From: Acinetobacter courvalinii
GTDB lineage: Bacteria > Pseudomonadota > Gammaproteobacteria > Pseudomonadales > Moraxellaceae
Assembly (NCBI RefSeq): GCF_014635545.1
Contig: NZ_BMDA01000005.1
Coordinates: 163,833 to 227,832, forward strand
Length of the DNA stretch: 64,000 bases
Direction of reading: 5' to 3'
Shown: positions 63,888 through 64,000 of the stretch, in pieces
Layout of the letters: every line of letters begins with the position of its first letter
Numbering within the stretch: the stretch's first letter is position 1
Position numbers and translations under genes: made by a program
Notes under the pieces: model-generated
What the model saw: the letters and a program-made list of their open reading frames with translations, nothing else
Database searches by the model: none
What the model was told of the DNA's origin: nothing

Positions 63888-64000
63888 GCACATCCATCGG
63901 CGGTGATGCAGATAAAAACTTGTTGATAAACAAGGATTTGGCTAAAATGGTTAGATTCTTGGATTGGTTGATAAGTTTGCTAAATATCTAAATTACCTGT

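Overview
The window is chromosomal DNA from a gammaproteobacterium of the family Moraxellaceae, almost certainly the genus Acinetobacter. Evidence is the gene order leuC-leuD-leuB / asd-fimV-truA (the same block as in Pseudomonas), the tonB-exbB-exbD, thyA-folA and miaB-phoH-ybeY groups, and protein sequences of typical Acinetobacter character (RpmG, RpmB, IF-1, Mdh, RlmJ). It is core genome: no phage, integrase, insertion sequence, CRISPR array, toxin-antitoxin or secretion cluster was seen. Coding density is high and most gene ends carry a clear intrinsic terminator.

Layout. 0.1-4.3 kb: leucine operon leuC-leuD-lipoprotein-leuB with a promoter, an 11-bp inverted repeat over its -35, and a REP-like palindrome between leuC and leuD. 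4.3-6.8 kb: small envelope proteins, infA, an AraC-type regulator. 6.9-12.7 kb (minus): asd, a FimV divided into two genes, an asparaginase, truA. 12.9-17.2 kb: a membrane endonuclease/phosphatase-fold protein, a newly recognised small RNA gene, and three minus-strand genes of mostly unknown role. 17.4-24.3 kb: a Thr-Pro-repeat lipoprotein, an LpxL-type acyltransferase, a macro-domain protein, uup, slyX. 24.3-32.7 kb: topA, a putative zinc peptidase, HdeD-like protein, a UvrD-family helicase, an RRM protein, a frameshifted ASCH gene, an EF-hand protein. 32.7-44.3 kb: YbaL-type antiporter, rpmB-rpmG, aldehyde dehydrogenase with divergent TetR regulator, purU, tonB-exbB-exbD, msrA, thyA-folA. 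44.4-54.9 kb: xpt, unknown envelope genes, a second TonB-like protein, a Fur-box-preceded siderophore receptor, and miaB-phoH-ybeY. 55-64 kb: slt, a catalytically degenerate RNase T2-like protein, mdh, a 2OG-Fe(II) oxygenase, rlmJ, pssA, and at the right edge a strong promoter that may drive an rRNA operon outside the window.

The most notable find lies at 14107-14351: an 18-bp palindrome matching the GacA upstream activating sequence (12 of 14 specified bases) precedes a roughly 170-nt gene-free segment with eight GGA motifs, four of them displayed in hairpin loops, ending in an intrinsic terminator that presents another GGA in its loop. This is the architecture of a CsrA/RsmA-titrating small RNA (RsmX/Y/Z or CsrB type). 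It would place a Gac-Csr control point next to envelope genes in this genus.

Other points worth attention are the two-gene FimV, an RNase T2-fold protein lacking both catalytic histidine motifs, a probable single-base deletion in the ASCH gene, several perfect palindromes in divergent promoters, and a family of intergenic hairpin repeats near 52.1-52.3 and 60.7-60.9 kb. All functional calls are from reading the sequence; no database search was possible.
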